Assembly (NCBI GenBank): GCA_031772625.1
Contig: CM062817.1
Span: 890,926,184-890,990,183, forward strand
DNA length: 64,000 nucleotides
From: Pinus tabuliformis
Lineage: Eukaryota > Streptophyta > Pinopsida > Pinales > Pinaceae
Direction: 5' to 3'
Shown: positions 47,891 through 60,025 of the stretch, in pieces
Position numbering within the stretch: the stretch's first letter is position 1
Layout of the letters: every line of letters starts with the position of its first letter
Notes under the pieces: generated by a model
Told to the model about the DNA's origin: nothing
The model's database searches: none
The model's input: only the letters and a program-made list of their open reading frames with translations
Position numbers and translations under genes: made by a program

Positions 47891-49600
47891 AAAGAGCGAC
47901 TTTTGATTATGAGAGGAAGTCATACAACAAAATTAACTCAAGGATCCAAGATCTAATTGGGGTCAAATTGGCGACAACAAAAACCATAAAGAACCTCTAT
48001 GAGGAGTTACCCACCATGCACAAAGCAATTGTCTGCTTGCATGACATACAACAGAAATCAAGAGAGAATACAAAACCTCTCAAGGTTGTTCATGTAGCTA
48101 TCATTGTTGTGCATGAGTGGCAAATGAAGTATAGAGGTGAGCCGCCTGAGTTGGTAAAGAAGACGAGACAACATGCTGAGTTGGAAAAAGCTGAAGTTTA
48201 GATGCTTGTACAAAGCAACAAACAACTTGGCACCTTCATCATCAGCGTTTTTTCCTCTTATGCACGGTTATACAATAGTATGGATTCTATGGTGAAATCC
48301 CATAATATCCCTTCCATCAAGACACTCACAAAAGAAAAGGGAAGAAATGTAGTTAGACATGAAGTTGAAGAATACTTGGACCAATTTAGGTAGATTGCTA
48401 CCAAAGGGGACCTGGAGGTCAATAGACATGATATACAAAAGTATATCAGCGGCCCTGCCAAGATCAACACCATGTTATTCTTATTGAAGAAGGAAACACA
48501 AACTAGCTCCAAGATAGTATACCCGGATGTAATGGAGGCTAGAGTTTGCTTCCAACCAGATCCCATCACAAAGTTTGAGGGAATCATCACACATTACAAA
48601 GCTTGACACAACTATATGGCCAAAGATCTACAAGTTAAAGATGCTTAGCTGGAGTTTCCCAAAACTCAAGCTTGATATGTTGTTTTGTCTTATTAGGCTT
48701 GTTTTATTAGACTCTACCCAATTTTGTCTTATATGGGTATTTGTAATATTGTATTTGAAATAATTTGTAAGTGGAAGTCCAAGTGTCAATTGTGGAATAT
48801 GAAAGGTCACTAGTTAGAAAAAAAACAAAAGAAGTCAAAGAGTCATGAGGGAAGTCCAAGGGTCACAAAGGGAGATGAATAATCATCTCATATGTTATAA
48901 ATATACCCTCATAACTCATGTAAATGGATTTTGGGCTTAGGATCGAAAGCTTGGGAGTATTGTTGAGAGGCTTTGCTTCTCCTTTATCATAGAAGGATTA
49001 TCTTTCTTTGGAGAAGCAAGTGTTGGCTACATGTTCCACTATTGGGGCTAGTGGTATGTCAATTGTAAATGTGTGTCTAGAACTTTCACTTTAAATAAAG
49101 GCTTGGAGTCGGCACGTCTTCATGCATATATGTCATGGATGTAGTAAGACTATTCTTGTTAGGTTTTTGAAATGTGTTATTTAATTTACGCCAACACTTA
49201 TTACCTATTTCGTTTGCCTTAGTATGAATCTTGTTGAATGTGTGCTATGTTATTTCGATCATGGTTATCTTGTGAACTATTTTGCAGGTTAACTTATGAT
49301 TCTCTTACAACTCATGTGTCCCTTCTAAGCTAAGTACTATTACATTCTTCTAAGGGGCCCACTCTCTTTCCCTTTGATGTGATGAAAATTCTCATGCATT
49401 ACACTTGACACTTCACAAAGTACATACACTTGTTTCTGCCAAAGTCACATATACATCATTCTATGTGTTTATTGCAACCAAGGCACACTATTAAAACCCA
49501 TCATTTTAGCTATTGTCCATATTTTGGTTGGGGATCCTACTCCAAATGGTGTGGGGTCTAATTGGGACTTCACATTGGAGGGACCCCCTCACATGTTGGT
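47890..49600 (+). mobile_element. Decayed Tat-like LTR piece, copy 1
   Basis: Plus-strand remnant of the C-terminal coding part (LYEELPTMHKAIVCLHDIQQ, ARLYNSMDSMVKSHNIPSIK, MLFLLKKETQTSSKI; about 47968-48606) followed by about 1 kb of LTR-like tail with TTATAAATA near 48895, AATAAA near 49093 and an end block (TCTAATTGGGACTTCA) near 49555. It matches the inverted piece at 50.6-53.2 kb along its whole length. A protease-like trace follows at about 49.9 kb, as expected after an LTR. Strongly decayed, with many breaks. Confidence 0.6.
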
Positions 49601-49894
49601 GGTATCAAGCATCGTTAGTAGGAACTTGAGGATCCTCTTATAATTCTACAAAATATGTATTATGATAAAAGAAATTGAGGACACACCTTTCTTCCTTTTG
49701 TTAGTAGTGAATGATATAATTTTGCCTAATTGTATGCTTCATTTAGTTGTATTTGCGAATGTAATTTGATTAAAGGTCATGAATCAATTACAGTTACAAA
49801 TTATAAGGCCTTATATAAATTTATGTGGATTTGATTCAAAATATATCTAGGTTTATGGTTTAATAAAAGGTTTAAAGATATGTTTGGTAGATAA

Positions 49895-50090
49895 CCATGC
49901 CATTTTTTTTCTCATGGATATTGTTGTCGTAAATGTTCCCGACACCTAGGGTATGCTCTTATTTGTCTAGCGAAAATGGGTAGGCATTTGTAAATGGACT
50001 TGTCTTATGCCACCGCACCCACCTTTGATGGAAAACCATTGATCCTTTATAGAGAACCCACAATTAGATATCATGTGGAAGATATCAGGG
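49895..50090 (+). pseudogene. Tat-like protease remnant
   Basis: Pieces reading LMDIVVVNVPD and LILYREPTIRYH in different frames match, in order, the protease end of the Tat element at 12950-13110 (LMDVVVADIPPKYGMLLSR ... LYRETLMKYM). This places the interior of a related Gypsy element just right of LTR copy 1. Heavily decayed. Confidence 0.5.
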
Positions 50091-50099
50091 AATCTATTA

Positions 50100-50640
50100 A
50101 TCATATATATAATATTGGTTGAGGATTTGTGGATAGATAGCCTTCTGCAAGTTCAAAGACATCAATAAAGTATCAATATGAAGGATTATATATTCTTCCA
50201 TTTTCATGAAAAGACCAAGAATAAATTAAATATTAGCATGAACCTTGAAATAACCTGGAGGAATTTTGAAACCAAATCACTCAAGGAGTTAAAAAGTCTA
50301 AAAGAGGAAATTTGAAGAAGTATATGTCTAGTCAATCCACTACCTTCTTACAAGCGTAATCCCCGTGATTATAAAACCAAAAAGAAAATGAGTTATCAAG
50401 TCAAAGGGAATATTGATATTATAATTAATGATTTTGAGGTAGGAGACCTTGTATTGGTAGAAGATGACCCTTGCCCATATAAGATTCATGGAAAGGTAGG
50501 CATATATTAATTTTATTTATCTTACCTTTATGGAGTGAAGTTTCCATTCCCAGTAGATGTCAAGATTCTTATATTGTATTATGGGAACTCTATATTTTAG
50601 TTTAAAAAGTTTAGAATGGGTAGGTGTTGTGCATGGAATT
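50100..50640. other. Decayed element interior between two facing LTR pieces
   Basis: No domain recognised. It lies between the protease trace on the left and the end of LTR copy 2 on the right. Confidence 0.35.
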
Positions 50641-53600
50641 CTTTATTTGCATCCATTATATTGGTGGTATTGGGTGTTGACTACAGGGAGGGGGTATCCC
50701 GAGCATGAAGTCCCAATTAGATTTCACACCGTTTGGAGGAGGAGTCCCACCCAGATAATAGATCTAACCACCATAACTATGATCTTGAAAGATGTGTCTT
50801 GGTTGCAATAAAAAACATAAGAGATCATGCACATTTGAGGGAAATGAGTAAGATCTGTGAAATATCAATTAATGCATAAAATATTCCTTCAAGGAAGGGA
50901 GAGAGAGAGTGAGTCTCTAAAAGAAAAGTAATAGTATTATCCTAAAATAGATGCATACATACATAAAAGAGTCGTTGGTTAACTTGCAAAATAGTTCACA
51001 AGATAATAATGATCATGAAAACAAATACAACACACATTCAATAAGATATATACTAAATCTAACGAAATAGTTCATTAACCTTAGCATGTATAAAAAAACA
51101 TATACTGTAAACATTTAAGAATAGTCTTACGATGTCCATGATACATGCATGAAAGTGTGTTGGATCTGAGAGATTATGATGATTAAGTGATGGTTCCAAG
51201 TACACAATACAATGATATGACACTAGCCCCAATAGTGGAACATGAAGCTACTACTTTCTTCTCTAAAGAATGATATTCTCTCATATGCTAAGCTAGACAA
51301 GTCAAGGCTAACAATTCAAAGTTTCAAGCCCCCTTGCTTGAGTTATGAGGTTTTATTTACAACAAACAAGGTGATCATTCACCTCCCCTTGTGAACTTTG
51401 AGCTCCCTCATGACCCTTGAGCTTCTTTTGTTCTTATTCTACCTAATGATTCTTCATATTCCCTATGTGAATATTGGACTTCCACTTTCATTTACATTTC
51501 TCATTATTTTTGAAATACAAAATTACAAAAGTAAAAAATGTGGCCAAAGACTAATAAGAAAAAACTGATACATCATGCTTGAGCTTGAGGAAATTGTAGC
51601 TCCACAACCTATACATGTAGTTCTGATATGACATATTGGTACCGAGACTTGTACTCTTCTTCTATGTTTTCAACCTTTGATGGAAGATCTATATTATATC
51701 TAACTCTTCCCTCCATTGCGTTCAGATAAATGGTCTTGGAGCTAGTTTGAATATTGTTCCACAATAATAACAACTCCATATTCAACTTAGAAGGTCTGAC
51801 TACAAATTGTAGAACATTGTCTTTTGTGATCTCTAAATCTTCCTTAGTGGTCACCTGTCTCAAGTTGCTCAAGAATTCTTCGATCTCCTTCCTCACAACA
51901 TTTCTCCCCTTTTCTTCTGTGAATGCTCCAACGGAAGGTATCTTGTGCACTAGTATCAAGGAGTCCAATCCATGATATAGTCGAGAGTAGGCAGATATGG
52001 TGTTGGTCACATAAGTGTTGAGTTATTTAATACCCTGTATAAGAATTTTGACCTCATCTTTATCTAACTCAATGTGATGCCTTCTCTTCCTGACCAATTC
52101 TAATGGTGCATCTATGTACTTAGTGCCCCATTCTCATTATGGGAATTTTTAGGTCTAAAATGGGACTCCTAAGGAAATTATAAAATAATAGTTCAAACAA
52201 TAAAATAAAATTAGATTACATCATCAAATTTTAGAGGGAAAAAAGAAAAAACTATTTTTTCAACTTGTATTTTCAACTTATCTCCCTATGGGTTTGCTCA
52301 AATTTTGAGCAGAAACACTTGTTGGATGGAGAATTTGATTCCCCAGCCAAGGAGTACCCATTTTACATACTTTCAATGAATCCTGTTACATGAAAAATGA
52401 GAAATACATGAAAACTTGATTGCAATCACGTTTTTTCATGTATTTCTCATTTTTCGTGTAGCAGGGTCCATCCAAAGTATGCAACATGTGTACTCCTTAG
52501 ATGAGGAATAAAATTCTGCATCCAATGAGGTTTTACTCAAAATTTGAGTAAAACCTTAGGGAGATAAGTTGAAAATACAAGTTGAAAAAACAAATTTATT
52601 ATTTTATTATTTTTTAAACTTTTTACTCCTTTACTCCAAAAATGATGAATCATCCCCTATGGTTGACATCATCATCTTGAATCCTATTGGTTATTATAAA
52701 TTTTATTTTGGTTGTACATTTTTCTTAGGTGACCCATTTTAGACCTTAAAATTCCCCTAATGTGGATCACATCAATGGCTATATAAACAGTCTTTAATAC
52801 TTTTACATTCTCTTGTGACCACTTTTGTATTACATGTAAGGGCACAAACACCTTATGAAGGGTGATAATTTCCTCATATAATTGTCACATAGTGTCTCCC
52901 AATGATTCAATTTACTCAAATATTGTTGCTTGTAGCTCCCTCCTATCAGAAATAGCAGAAGAAAACTTCTGATTCTTGGCGAGTTGATGATTGATCTATT
53001 GCCTTGCAAAATCCAACTCCTTTGCTAATTGCTCATTCTCTTTCATCAAGATACCAATGTTTACCTTTGTAGATTCTACGAAGGTTTCATTTGTTGTTGC
53101 GACTATTCTCAAATTCTTCCTAGTATTTGACACAATTACCCTCTCTGTGTGGATAGAAACAGGATGAACAAGGTATTTTTGGAAATAATTTCATCTTTCC
53201 TGCACTATTATTTTCTTCAACTAGTCGAAGGTAACATTATAAATATCCATGACCAAATCACCTTGTGCAGGAGATATTCCCATCTCATTGAATGGAATGT
53301 GACCACCAATAAGAGGAGGTGGACGTTGATAGTTGGTATGTTCTACAATAGGCACAATGTCTTCTTCTTGGTCATCCTCCTCCTATTTAGTCTCTATGTC
53401 TTAGGCTTGTATTTCTTCCTCTATCTCTTTTGAAAACTCTTCATCCTACTTCTTCCTTCTTTCTTCTTATTTTAAATGCTTATGTCATTCTTCTTCTTCC
53501 AACTTCTTTAGTCATTCTTCTTCTTCCTTCTGCTTTTGCCATATTTCCTCTTGTCGTTTCTTTCTAGTTTCCTCTTCTTCCATTTTTCTTGGCTCTTCCT

Positions 53601-55432
53601 GTCTTTTTTGCATGCCTTCTTTCCTTCTTTTCTTGTTCTTATTTCTGCTTCTGTTCCTATTATTCTTCCCACTACTTCTTCTTTGATTTATCAAACTACT
53701 TTCTCCTCTTTTTTGCTTCAATGGCCCCTTTAGTAGTAGTAGGACCCGCTCTAAACTTTTAGCTCATCTTCACTTTAAGATCATGCACAACTTTCCTCTT
53801 GGGCTTGTCAATATTGACTGAAGTGGGAACTTCCTATTGATTCCCTTCCCAGACAACATCCTACTCATGAGTCATATTGGAAGGGCCTGCCTCATCACCT
53901 AGCACATGTGATTGGGAAGCATTGTACCAATTATTTATCTTTTCCTCTTATTCCAAGAAATTAGAGCCATATGGTCAGGAAAAATGCAACTTGGCACAGT
54001 GTTGTTTACACACACCTCTAGGATCATAACTGTGAAAAATAATATCACCAAACTTAAGGTATAAAACTTCCTCAACTTTTGTTTTTGCAGCCTTCAAAAT
54101 CTTAAGCTCATAAGACCCCACTTGCAAAGGAAAAGGAGGCCAAGGTACCCTCTTCTTCTTCTGCAAAAATTGAGACAAACATGTGCTAAGTTGGTACCTG
54201 ACCTCCTACATAGCCACTTTGTCAGTCACATACCTTGGCATGAGATTTGGAGGCCTCAAAGAACCGAACACTCTTATATCTTCGTAACTAATTTTCTAGC
54301 ATCATGAGACATTTAAGGGGCTTCCACTTTAAAGATAATTTGATATAATGCAATGAATAAGTTCTCAACAAGATTTTTGTAAACTCCTTTATAGTTGTAT
54401 TATGAGAATAATCTGCAATGAACATTGATAGGGAGTTTTCTTGGAGTCCACTTCCAGCTAGATATGGGAACACATGGCAGGCACAAATACCATCTATTAA
54501 GTAGGCAAACATATAGAATTGTGGTTTCTTGACATATGGTGGTTCTTTCACCTTGATCAAATTAACCTTTAGTTGTTGGGACAACATATTTGCCCAATTG
54601 AATACTTTTCCTTCTATGTCAAGTGGATAAAGAATGAATATCCAACCCTCGTCACAAAATTCAATGTTCTTTTGCCCATATATATTGCAACACATAACCA
54701 TCAGGTATTGATAAACCTTCTTGAGAGACTTGGTCTTGTAGATGCCACTGGCTTTTGGAGAAACTTAGTTGGTTCCTACCACCATGACTTAATCACCTCT
54801 ATGGTATTCAAATAACTCCAAGTTGCTTAAAACTGGGAATTTAAATGTTCTTCAGGCTTGGGAAACTTGTAGTACGAGTGTAAGTCATGCGGCTGGTAAG
54901 AGGCAAGTTGCTTCCCACTAACACTATTAAGCACCATTTTCTTGGTGTCTAGACCCTATAGTATCTATCTAATTGCATCAACACAAGGTAACGTAGGATA
55001 CATACAAGAAAATTTGTGGAGCCTTGATTTCTTAAAATTCTCAAAAACTTCCCTATATTATAGATCCTCAAGGAAATCTTGTTGTTTGAATGTGTTTTTG
55101 ATGGTCAACCGTGTAACAATAGAAGATTTTTCAATAACACATTGAGTGTCTGACATGATGGGCACTCTTGTCACAACACATTCCATGAAATCCTCTGTAC
55201 TTCTATATGTGGCCTCCTTTGATGGTCCTTTTCTTGTAGCTGGAGGAATTGTGCTCACAGATGATGAAAGACTGGAATGATCTATGTTTATAGTACATGT
55301 TATCCACCACTTGTGGCTAGTGTATATAGGAGAATTTTTTTCTCCTAGATGGTCCTCAACCAGCATCCAACAACCCCTTGTATCCACCAGATAGCTCGAT
55401 GTTCCATTATCTCCACCATATGAGCCATCCAT
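50640..55432 (-). mobile_element. Decayed Tat-like LTR with coding region, copy 2
   Basis: Minus-strand counterpart of copy 1, but longer. From right to left: an N-terminal part (55432-54000) with segments such as NKWANMLSQ-like and VKKPQFYMFAYLIDGI; a K/E-rich stretch (53.7-53.4 kb, KKRQEEIWQKQKEEEE); a coiled-coil part (53.1-52.76 kb, KENEQLAKELDFARQ); the C-terminal part (52.1-51.6 kb, YSRLYHGLDSLILVHKIPSV, EKGRNVVRKEIEEFL); then an LTR-like tail to about 50640. The layout, a globular part, charged linker, coiled coil, then 1 kb of LTR, equals that of the young Tat element at 3405. Decayed, with many breaks, and split by a MITE at 52140-52757. Confidence 0.6.
52138..52759. mobile_element. 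Fold-back MITE (618 bp) with TA target site
   Basis: Ends are inverted repeats: left GGGAATTTTTAGGTCTAAAA, right (reverse-complemented) GGGGAATTTTAAGGTCTAAA. TA flanks both sides (52138-52139 and 52758-52759). Almost the whole element is palindromic: CAACTTGTATTTTCAACTTA near 52260 mirrors the sequence near 52570, and ATGAAAAATGAGAAATACAT near 52390 mirrors 52435. The turn is near 52420-52430. TA duplication suggests a Tc1/mariner (Stowaway) group, but the length is greater than usual. It interrupts the coding remnant of LTR copy 2, and copy 1 lacks it. Confidence 0.7.
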
Positions 55433-57130
55433 GTGGTCCCTTGACCACTTGTTATGATTGTATGATTGAAGGTGGGCATCCCAACCCCAAAGGTATGGCT
55501 TTTCATTGGTATAGTTAAGTAATTTTTCTTGTCATGGGCACTTTTGGGCATGGATTGATGGGGGGATTCGACAGAAAGAGTGGACTAGGTTTGTAATATT
55601 GTCTCCACTGCTAGATTTCATGGTTAGCCTTGTATAATAGTCTCATGGGATCTCCTTTAGTGACAATTGGCTTTAGGGTTGGCAGCACTACATGGGAAAC
55701 CAAAATTTTGGTTGCGTGTTCACACTTCTTAACACCATATCCATCACTCCCTTCCTCTCACTTTAGCCTCATTCATCTATTTCCCATTTGGGTCCACATG
55801 TGTCCACTGGGTCCATATAGGGTTAGCCTTCCCCTCCCCTTTTCCACTCCTTGGGTTAAGCCTGGAATGATGCTTGAAGATTGATGTAGCTAAAAAGAAG
55901 GGGAAAATCATCGTTTGGCCACTGTCCACAAGAAATGTACCACAAAATGCAAAATATGGTCGGGACATACAAATTTAGCACGTGAGAAAAAGCCAAACAT
56001 CAACTCTACCCCTTACACATGGTCATCATCCCAGTTCCTATGGGCCCTAGATGATTCCCCTCCATCATTAAGGAACCCATGATTGGCCCAACCCCTAGTG
56101 GGCAATGAACTACCCCACCTTAAGGGGGTATCTGTTGTTATATATCACACAATATGCTCTCATCCCCTGGAGCCCTGGGAAGTTATGAAGAAAAATCACA
56201 AAGGCAAAAGGCATATGAATAAGGGTGGAAAAATGGTAACTCATGTACCACAATTTTCTCCCTCCTACACTCATATACCCAAGTGTGGGCTTCCCTTTAT
56301 CATAGCTACCCTTGTACCATAGCATGTGGTCTAGATGATTCCCTTGATCCTCACTCCATTCCACCACTTTATCATTTCCACCTACCACTTGAAGGATGTA
56401 CCTTGGACATGTCACCCCCTTTAAAGGATGAAACCACCTAATAGGGTCCTTGGTCAACCCCCTTGGAGACACTTGTACATGCCAAAGCCCACTATGGAAG
56501 GGAATTACACCATGAAATGCCCCATTGATTCCATGACTTGTAATCTCTTTTATTTTCTTATTCTAATGATATGTTATATTGTAGGGCAAGGGGATGCATT
56601 AGATCTTAAGCAGGGTTGCAGGTGGGTCTCCATTTGGGGCATGGTCTCCCTATACGGGGTACTAGCCCTCCAGAGGGACACATTGACACTTGTAGGGTGA
56701 GCATTGAGAGCCATGGGCCTCCACCGTAGTAGAGATTACTTCATGGATCCCCAACACCGATCATTTATTACTCATGATCCACCTTCTGGATGAGGATGAT
56801 GCACCTGGCTCTACACTTGCACCATACACTTGGAGTATGTTCAAGGGTTTATAGGATGTCTCTCGCTACAAAGGGAGGGATTACATCACCATCTTATCCC
56901 TTACAGATGGGCTACATGCATTTTCGATCCACTTGGAGACCCATGAGGATGTCCTTGTGCCCTACACCCACTTGGGAGCACCACAGGTTCTTGCTTGGAA
57001 AACAAGGAGCCAACCCTTGTCTACTATGTTTGAAGTCCATTTTCACATCATGGCACCCCTTATACTTCATTAGGCCTCTTAAAAGGCCCAATGACTCATT
57101 ATGTTGATCATTCTTCCTGGTTGAGAGGCT
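55433..57130. other. Unassigned, GC-richer stretch, perhaps the rest of LTR copy 2
   Basis: Several open frames of 60-120 codons occur on both strands (for example minus 56472-56110 and plus 56790-57107), helped by higher GC. None resembles a known protein. By analogy with the element at 3405, the upstream part of the minus-strand LTR would lie here, but I could not find its end. Confidence 0.3.
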
Positions 57131-58699
57131 TATATTTATGTTATTGAGCTATTTGGTGGGCTTGTCACCAAAAGTATTGTTATCATGCACATTATTTTAT
57201 TTTGGGGGCTTAATTAGGCCAAATTAGCTAAATCGAATTCATTAGTCATTATATAAACACAAGTTATTTGATTCATTTTCATGATCATCACTTGGATTGG
57301 ATTCTTATCTCTTGTGAGATTTTCGATAGTCCTTTTGGAGGAGGATTGTTGGATGTAACGGATGAATTTTGATGTTTGGATGTCTCTCTATTTTCTTGGA
57401 GCTTCACTATTGGCATACTTTTGTGAGTGGATATAATATTTACACATGTAAGTAATTTTTTGTATGTCCATTTTTATTATTTTCTTTAATACATGAATTT
57501 TAGCGAGATTTTCGTTATATTAGATCTAAAATTTACTAGCTTTTCTTATGTTAAGTTTTGGAAATTTAATCTTTTGTAGCGTTGCATTATCTCATGTATC
57601 ATGTGTGAAAGGGTGAATGTTACTAGAGATTTTTTATATTGAACATATCTTGATAAGTCATTAATTATTGTAAATTCAAGTATAAATTCTTCTAGTAGCT
57701 GCTCCCATGCCCTAATTGTCATGTGAAGCTGTCTAGAAGGCTACTTGATTGGGTGTAGTTCTTCTAAATTTCAAATTTCCTCTTGAATCCATATTCCCCA
57801 AAGGATAAGTCATTGATCCTTCCATAGGTGATCATTTTCAAAGACAATTTGTCTCACCTTCCCCTCTTTTTCTAGGCCTAGCCTCCATAGGTCACCTAGG
57901 GCATCACTTTTCTCACAATTTATCCATCAAAATAGTTCAATATCTTTCCCATAACTACGTTGGTGTGTCCTCAAGGATCCCTCCAAAATTAACACAAAAT
58001 AATGATGGTGGGATCTTGAGATATTTCAAGCCTTAGCTCGAAGATCAATTCTTGCCCTTGGTTTCCCATTGGCTAGTGACCTCATTGTGATCATAGCATC
58101 AAAAGAATATTCCTTCTTTGATCCCCTTCCTTCCCCTGATTGGGTCAATTACATCCGTATTTAATCAACTCTATATCCTTGACCTAATTTCGGGTCCACT
58201 TGTCCCTTTGTGGTCTCGCAACTTGTTGACTCCAATTCCACGAAGATCACTTAGAATCAAGCATCCATAAGGCCTTTTGAGACTAAGGGCTTTCTTAACA
58301 AGGCATACTCTCAAACCCTATCCTCAAAATCCTTCTTAACCCTTCCTAGAGAGCCCATCACAATGCTTCTAAAGAAAGTAACCCATTTGATTGAGTCTCT
58401 CTTGTAAGTAGGCATAGGAATCACTTCCTTATCTTGTCATTGACCATATATTCTCGTGATTCCTCAAATACCATGATTCCTCCCATCAATGAAATTATGT
58501 AAAGATTAGGGAGCCTTATCTAAGGTGATAGTGGGCTATCACTCCATTGTTTCCCTTGACCTAACAATTGCTCTATAGGAACCCATGATAGTTTGAGTGG
58601 TAACAATACCTAGCGAAACATATGCACTCATGGAAACAAAAAGTAAGTTCCACAAAATATCAATTAATCTATCAATCAATCATAAGTAGAAGATAGCCA
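57131..58699. other. Unassigned DNA with one promoter-like site
   Basis: TTATATAAACACAAG near 57250 is a good TATA match, preceded by TTGGGGGCTTAATTAGG; this could be an LTR or gene promoter, but nothing recognisable follows. On the minus strand 57.7-57.9 kb reads ALGDLWRLGLEKEGKVRQIV, not recognised. Confidence 0.3.
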
Positions 58700-59654
58700 C
58701 TAAGAATGGGAACTGAATAAGTCTTGAGCATAAGAGAGGAAAAGTGACTCACTGGTCACTGAAATGTGCACTGCATAGTGACTGAGAGAGGGGATTATAG
58801 AGGATGAGTTAGCAAGAGAGAGAGAATGTGGGCTAAGACTATGGAATGCACATATACTGAGAGAGGAAGGCTCCTTTAATGTGCAGTTCACATTGATAAT
58901 GGACAAGGAGGGACCTCACTTATGGTTGAGAGTGCACAATGCACAATTGGGCCCAGGATTATGTATTTTTCAATCACAGTGGGTAAGAAAATTCCATTTG
59001 TTGACTAGTATTGTGCAATACGCAGTTGGAGAGGGAGGAATGCCCTAGAAACTACGTAGTTTTCTTTGACAAGAAGCAAAGCTAAAGATCTTCTGGCTGG
59101 GGGAAGGAAGAACGTAGATCAACTTTAAATTCATCCAAGAAACCATTTTCATTGAGTGAGAAGGATAATGAAAGTAAGAGGATGAACATGCATTGATATA
59201 CATCAATAGCAATGATTACTTGCATACAAAAAGACAAGGAATGTGAAACGACACTAGAAAAGAAGCAAGAAAAGGTAAAATGACACATGCAAAAGCTAAT
59301 AATATAAAAAGAGACACGTGTTATGTGAAAAGAAGGTAAAAAAAACACTTATGAAAGTAAAAGTGACAAAAGTGAAAGAAAAAGAAGCAAAAAGTGGCAG
59401 TTAAGAAACTTACCAAGAAAAGCGGCGCAAATGAAACCAAATCCTCCTTTTTCTCACGAGAATAGTTAGAGCTCCAAAGATGAGTGTGAGAATGAGCTCT
59501 AGGATGGCTTATTATATAGATGATCACTCATAGAGTTAGGGTTAGGGTTTTGAGTGTGCATGCCTAAAATCAAGGAGCTAAACTTACTCAATTGATACCT
59601 ATAAAGATAACAACTTGAAAGGCATGGCACACTACCATCTAGAAGTGTGCATGT

Positions 59655-60025
59655 GATATCATAGGGAACTGCACCCCTATTGTTTTAAAGGAATGTACAA
59701 TTATCTATCTTTGGGAACTGTGCAGTTCATTGGAACAAGAGACTATGCAATTAGTTGTATTAGTCAGGTGCGCAGTTCACTACCACAAGGGAGTGCACAA
59801 TTTGCTTCCACAATTGATTGTGCAAGTTCTTATCACAAGGGGTTGTGCAGTTCACTCCAACAAGGAGTTGCGTAGTTAGCTACCACAAGGAACTGCATAA
59901 TACCTCATATTAACGCATGCAATTCGTGTCATCAAGGAATGCCTTAGCTTATCTTCACAAAACGTGCATTTTCTATCTTTAGAAGTTGCACAATGACTGT
60001 CGACAAGGGCTGACTATCATCATGA
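59655..60025. repeat. Degenerate minisatellite, about 25-bp period
   Basis: Around a dozen diverged units of 22-28 bp, most ending CCACAA or CAACAA and holding GTGCAGTTC or a variant, for example GTTGTGCAGTTCACTCCAACA and GTTGCGTAGTTAGCTACCAC. Related words (GTGCACTGCATAGTG, GTGCACAATGCACAATT) are scattered upstream at 58760-59030, so the array may once have been longer. Confidence 0.65.

Noticed and set aside
48258-48590. 110-codon minus-strand frame
   Set aside because: Antisense to the coding remnant of LTR copy 1, which has a homologue in copy 2.
53512-53733. Small K/E-rich protein gene
   Set aside because: It is a piece of the charged linker of the decayed LTR coding region, in line with the segments on both sides.
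55630-57107. Several 80-120-codon frames on both strands
   Set aside because: No recognisable domains, no codon or start context support; explained by locally higher GC.
59536-59554. GTTAGGGTTAGGGTTT, telomere-like
   Set aside because: Only about two units; too short for an interstitial telomere array and common by chance or as a telo-box.
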